From the NCBI GenBank assembly GCA_005406025.1, contig BGZK01000094.1:494501-558500 (forward strand): DNA of 64,000 bases. The letters are read 5' to 3'. The number at the start of each line of letters is the position of its first letter. Position 1 is the stretch's first letter. The notes below the pieces were generated by a model. It saw only the letters and a list, made by a program, of their open reading frames with translations. It was not told where the DNA came from and searched no databases. Of the stretch, positions 60,621-64,000 are shown piece after piece. Origin of the DNA: Eumeta japonica. Its lineage: Eukaryota; Arthropoda; Insecta; Lepidoptera; Psychidae. Made by a program: the position numbers and the translations under genes.

Positions 60621-61064
60621 TTCGGTGAAAAGTTGTATGGGATGTTTTCTATTTTGATTTATAAGTTTTTTTTTTTTATTTAACCTAGTTCAATAGTCGT
60701 GAAAAAAACTAATAATCTGCAAAACTGACGGAAATAATATATTGATGGATTTTGTTTTGCTTCACCCCTCAAAAGATGGCGCCAACTGTCGGATAATTTG
60801 AACGCCAGAAATTACACTTTTTTTTCCAATATCATTCTGCGTGAGAGAAATGATTGTGACAAAGTACTGGTTTACTGGTTGATTCGGAAATTTTTTCGAA
60901 AAAGCAAATGTAATGATTAAAAAATTATAATCATCAAATCACAACTACAACATTAATTTATTTTTATTAAATTTTTAAAAGAAATCATTTGCTCAAAATC
61001 ACAAAAAAAAAAAAGCATTAAGCGAACAAAAGCATCGGCATCACAATCTTTCATACGATAATTT

Positions 61065-61350
61065 AACTAAGCCAGGTATCTCCGGCCATGTAAATGTCAG
61101 GACGGTGTTAGGGTGAAAATTATTCCAAGTAGGCATTCCACGGGACGTTTATGCGAGTGTTGAATAATGTTTTATTTTTATGAGTGTCATAACAGCGCCG
61201 GATCGACCGCGGCCGGGCGATGGGTTTATCCATACATTACGCGCGTACGCCGCGAATACTCGATGTATTCAGGTCATAGGTTAGCAAACCCTTTCCAAGT
61301 GTTTGGAAAAACGCACTGTAAAGGCTTGATGCACGGAGTTTCTCTTACGC
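61065..61350. other. GC-rich island
   Basis: A CpG-rich segment around ACCGCGGCCGGGCGATGG (about 61207-61224) and CGCGCGTACGCCGCG (about 61240-61254). The 79-codon frame at 61167-61406 lacks any motif. An exon is not supported. Confidence 0.3.
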
Positions 61351-62315
61351 TAAATATTTATACACAAATACATGTAATTCGCAATACACTTTACCGTCGT
61401 AATTAATAAAAATAATACGTTTCATTGAACTGTTATAAAACTGCATTAGATTTCTTATTTTCTTCTATTTTTATATAAATATAAAATGTTTTTGGTTGTT
61501 TATACTTTTGAGACAAAAACCTGTTGTAATAAAATACAAAGTCCATTTTCAGTAATTGTACAAAAAAAATCTTTTATAAGTAAAAGCTTCTTAGCTTTGT
61601 TTTTATTTTATTAATTATTTTGATATTGAAAAACTAGATAAGAAGAGCGGGCCATTTACAAGCTAAAACCTTTTAGAACTAAGTTTAAGAGAATCGGGAA
61701 CTTATCTACGCCATCTCAATTTAGATATGAAAATTTAATACATGTAAAATAGGACATATAAATGTTCGAAGAAAATGGTGGTCGATATAAATTCCAGAAA
61801 TAAAAACAAACTGTACTTAAATATTAGTCGACTACATTGAAACACGAATTCATTTAATTCTGTGTGCGTACGTTCTCTAAAAATGTGCAATATTGAGTAA
61901 ATATTGTACGTTTTGAATGTATGAATACATTAATATTTTTACAACTATTCGCTTAATAAAGATTTTTAATTTCTGTAAGGGTTTAAACAAATTAAAAATC
62001 ATTATTAAGCAAATACTTGTCGAAATATTCCTACAGTGTTGAGATAATAAACATTAATGGATTAACCAACTCGACTTCTTGCGGGATTGTTTCCTTGTTA
62101 TTATTTTTTTTTATTTTCGACATCCTCTCCTATCGAACATTACACGACAGCCCTTTTATACTTTTTCTAAGTTTTATGCATCATCATTCGTACCGCATTT
62201 CATACTGGATTTGGCAGGTTATTAAATAATTTTTTTACGAGGTTCTTATTTTTCTCTTTTTGTTTTCTTTTTCTTTCTTATTTTTCTTTTTTGTTATATT
62301 ATGTTCCTTTTGTTA
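61351..62315. other. AT-rich non-coding stretch ending in a pyrimidine tract
   Basis: No gene. At 62240-62300 the plus strand is almost pure T and C (TTTTTCTCTTTTTGTTTTC type), ending just before the left end of the mariner. Confidence 0.55.
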
Positions 62316-62370
62316 TTTGAGGGCTGCTATTTATGCATCTAGAATTAGCCACATATAGAACAATTTTTGT

Positions 62371-63763
62371 ATGATGAGTTATTACAATTTTCGGAATGGG
62401 CTAACTCAAAAACAGTGCATAGATCAACTCACTTCGACTTTTGTGGGTGAAGCACCATCAAAAACAACTGTGTATCACTGTTTTAGTGAGTTTAATCGTG
62501 AGCGGTCTATGTTCACGAGCGTATTTAAAGAAGGTAACACTAAGTTGGTTGTTGTACCATAAAATATCAATGCTGTGCGGGAACTAATAATGCAAGATCG
62601 TCACGTAACATATCGCGAGACAAAAGCGTCCCTGGGTATAATTATGACGATCTGCCATAAAACCCGTCTAAACAAAATTAATACATCGTTTAAGGGGCAA
62701 TGTGTGCGCTTTTATAATAAGATCCCAACTGAAATTCAAAATTTGCCAATTTATGTATTTAAACATTTCGTTAAAAGAAAGTTATATTGCAAGGACTATT
62801 ATACTGTGTCTGAATATGATAATGAAATTATTAATTATTCACTACTTTGTATCGATGAGTAAAAAAAGAGCAAACCCTGAGTGTCTTGTCCATTCTTCTC
62901 ATGGTAAATCAGCATTTGGAATGGGTGGTCATTTTAATGTCGAAAACAGTTGTTTATGACGCATTTCAAGTGTAATTTCTATTACCTACGAAATAAAGAT
63001 ATTTTTGATTAATTGATTGATTGAGCATACATGATATATTAAAGGGTTGTCAAAATATTTGTTAGCGTTGGATTTCGCCGAACTTGAGCATTGATCAAAA
63101 ACAGACTCGTGTCGATTGGTACAAAAAAAATGATAAAATATATAATCATAGTGCGTCAAAAGCTGTTTATAATACCTACACAGGTAATGAATTTTGGATC
63201 TATGCGTACGACTCCGAAATTGAACAACGGTCAACGGTGTGGGTGTTCCAAGATGAGCCGAACCCAACAATAGTGATTCGTGTCAAAAACACTTTGAAGC
63301 AAATGGTTACTTGTTGTTTTGGTATAAATAGACATGTGGTTAGAGTACCACTGGAATATTGTAAAACGGTTAATTCGCAGTCATATACGACCATTTGTTT
63401 ACCAAAAATTTTTGAAGAAATAAAAAAAGAACAACCGAAAACGTAGAATCATTTTTCATCACGACAATGCTAACTGTCACACGTCAGCCGAAAAGTCTCG
63501 GTTTTTGGAAGATGAAAAGTTCGAATTTACGAGTCATTCACCGTACATTTCCGATTTGGAACCAAACGATTGCTATTTATTCCTAAATGTAAAGAATAAA
63601 TTACGTGATCAACGTTTTTCGAGCCGCGAAGAGGCCATCGATGCGTTTTAAATGCACGTTTTGGAGATACCTCAATCGGAATGAAAAATAATAAAATAAA
63701 AATTGGTTTCAGCACAAGCTAAAGTAAATCAACCGTCATGGCGAATATTTTGAAAAGCAATAA
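62371..63763 (+). pseudogene. mariner transposase pseudogene interrupted by a LINE
   Basis: The transposase starts MMSYYNFRNGLTQKQCIDQL (62371), then SKTTVYHCFSEFNRERSM (DNA-binding region). A stop at 62560-62562 replaces lysine after VVVP. MRELIMQDRHVTYRETKASL continues to 62658, where LINE sequence begins. It resumes at about 63024. RWISPNLSIDQKQTRVDWYK is followed by YNTYTGNEFWIYAYDSEI, where TGNE replaces TGDE so the first catalytic aspartate is lost. VFQDEPNPT and TICLPKIF follow, then after a frameshift near 63433 come IIFHHDNANCHTS (second aspartate) and SDLEPNDCYLF (third aspartate, 34 residues later). Two more stops precede GEYFEKQ and the stop at 63761-63763. Inactive. Confidence 0.9.
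62659..63023 (+). mobile_element. 5'-truncated jockey/CR1-like LINE nested in the mariner
   Basis: From 62659 the frame reads KTRLNKINTSFKGQCVRFYN, then KIPTEIQNLPIYVFKHFVKR and KLYCKDYYTVSEYDNE, to a stop at 62860-62862. This is the very C-terminus of reverse-transcriptase proteins of jockey/CR1-like LINEs in insects. About 140 bases of 3' untranslated region follow, with AATAAAG at about 62992-62998 and a TTGATTAATTGATTGATTGA tail (63005-63024). Only the last 3' fraction of the element was copied. By chance the LINE frame is the same as the mariner frame at the junction. No clear target duplication is seen. Confidence 0.85.
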
Positions 63764-63830
63764 AACCATATTAAATGATCGATGTGTGTTTCTTTTTGAC
63801 ATTCCGGACGCATAAACAGCAGCCCTCGTA

Positions 63831-64000
63831 GACTTACCAAGAATATTGCTCGTATTTTCGAGAGAAAACTTTCGTCCGAACGAACGGTAAAGTGACAAAA
63901 TAATAAAATATAAAATATTACAATATTGTTATACATTTCAAGCGTTATTCATAACGTATATGAAATAAAAATATATTTTAATTTGAACAAAAACCATTAC
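63831..64000. other. short non-coding end of window
   Basis: AT-rich sequence following the mariner. Nothing is recognised. Confidence 0.6.

Larger units (their letters stand above)
62316..63830 (+). mobile_element. mariner element with nested LINE (plus)
   Basis: The left terminal repeat starts GAGGGCTGCTATTTATGC at 62319. The right one, reverse-complemented from 63827, starts GAGGGCTGCTGTTTATGC. Outside the right repeat the DNA reads TACGAGGG with TA at 63829-63830. On the left the corresponding bases are mutated to TTT. Removing the nested LINE (about 365 bases) leaves about 1.15 kb, near the normal mariner length. Confidence 0.88.

Overview
This window looks like AT-rich nuclear DNA of an insect, most likely a moth or butterfly. 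The reasons are several decayed DD34D mariner elements, I/jockey-type and RTE-type LINE relics, a Helitron-type Pif1 helicase tail, and non-coding repeats whose wording I recognise from lepidopteran genomes (a retroposon tail ending in poly(A), an element with TAGGGTTCCG ends, and a (GAT)n-tailed retroposon). I see no intact host protein-coding gene, no rRNA gene, no functional tRNA gene and no CRISPR array. Nearly every open frame is short, AT-biased and without family motifs. The species assignment is inference.

Layout. 0-11.6 kb: AT-rich non-coding DNA with a (TA)n tract, a mariner C-terminal scrap at 4.03 kb and small GC-rich islands. 11.7-17.9 kb: a transposon cluster made of a reverse-transcriptase relic (minus), a poly(A) retroposon (minus), a nearly full-length decayed mariner (minus, 13.29-14.52 kb), several fold-back sequences, and a second full-length mariner with good terminal inverted repeats (plus, 16.58-17.88 kb). 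19-22 kb: a GC-rich island, then a coding-like relic flanked by two copies of a dispersed repeat. 23.6-24.8 kb: an RTE LINE tail next to a TAGGGTTCCG-type repeat carrying an internal 258-bp duplication; a second copy lies at 35.2-35.9 kb.

The most unusual object is at 25.75-27.87 kb. It is a 2.1-kb composite retroposon with a perfect 22-bp target-site duplication, GC-rich 118-bp monomers at its 5' end, six degenerate units of about 280 bp in the body, and a (GAT)8 tail. It has no recognisable reverse transcriptase and sits inside an older reading frame that continues on its far side. A 204-bp near-perfect palindrome follows at 28.44 kb.

29-48 kb holds a Helitron helicase fragment, further dispersed repeats, an unidentified pseudogene-like stretch (36.95-37.6 kb), a MITE-like element, several short-loop hairpins, and a mariner pseudogene (minus, 47.3-47.9 kb) that has gained an inverted duplication inside its catalytic domain. 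48.6 kb has a tRNA-Asp-like relic. From about 48.7 to 62.3 kb I recognise almost no transposon sequence. Instead there is a series of CpG-containing GC-rich islands in AT-rich DNA, consistent with a regulatory landscape, though conservation cannot be judged from one sequence. At 62.3-63.8 kb a mariner with matching terminal repeats is interrupted by the 3' end of a jockey/CR1-like LINE.

The genes here do not form a pathway. What the window records is transposon insertion, nesting, decay and fold-back mutation around possible non-coding regulatory DNA.
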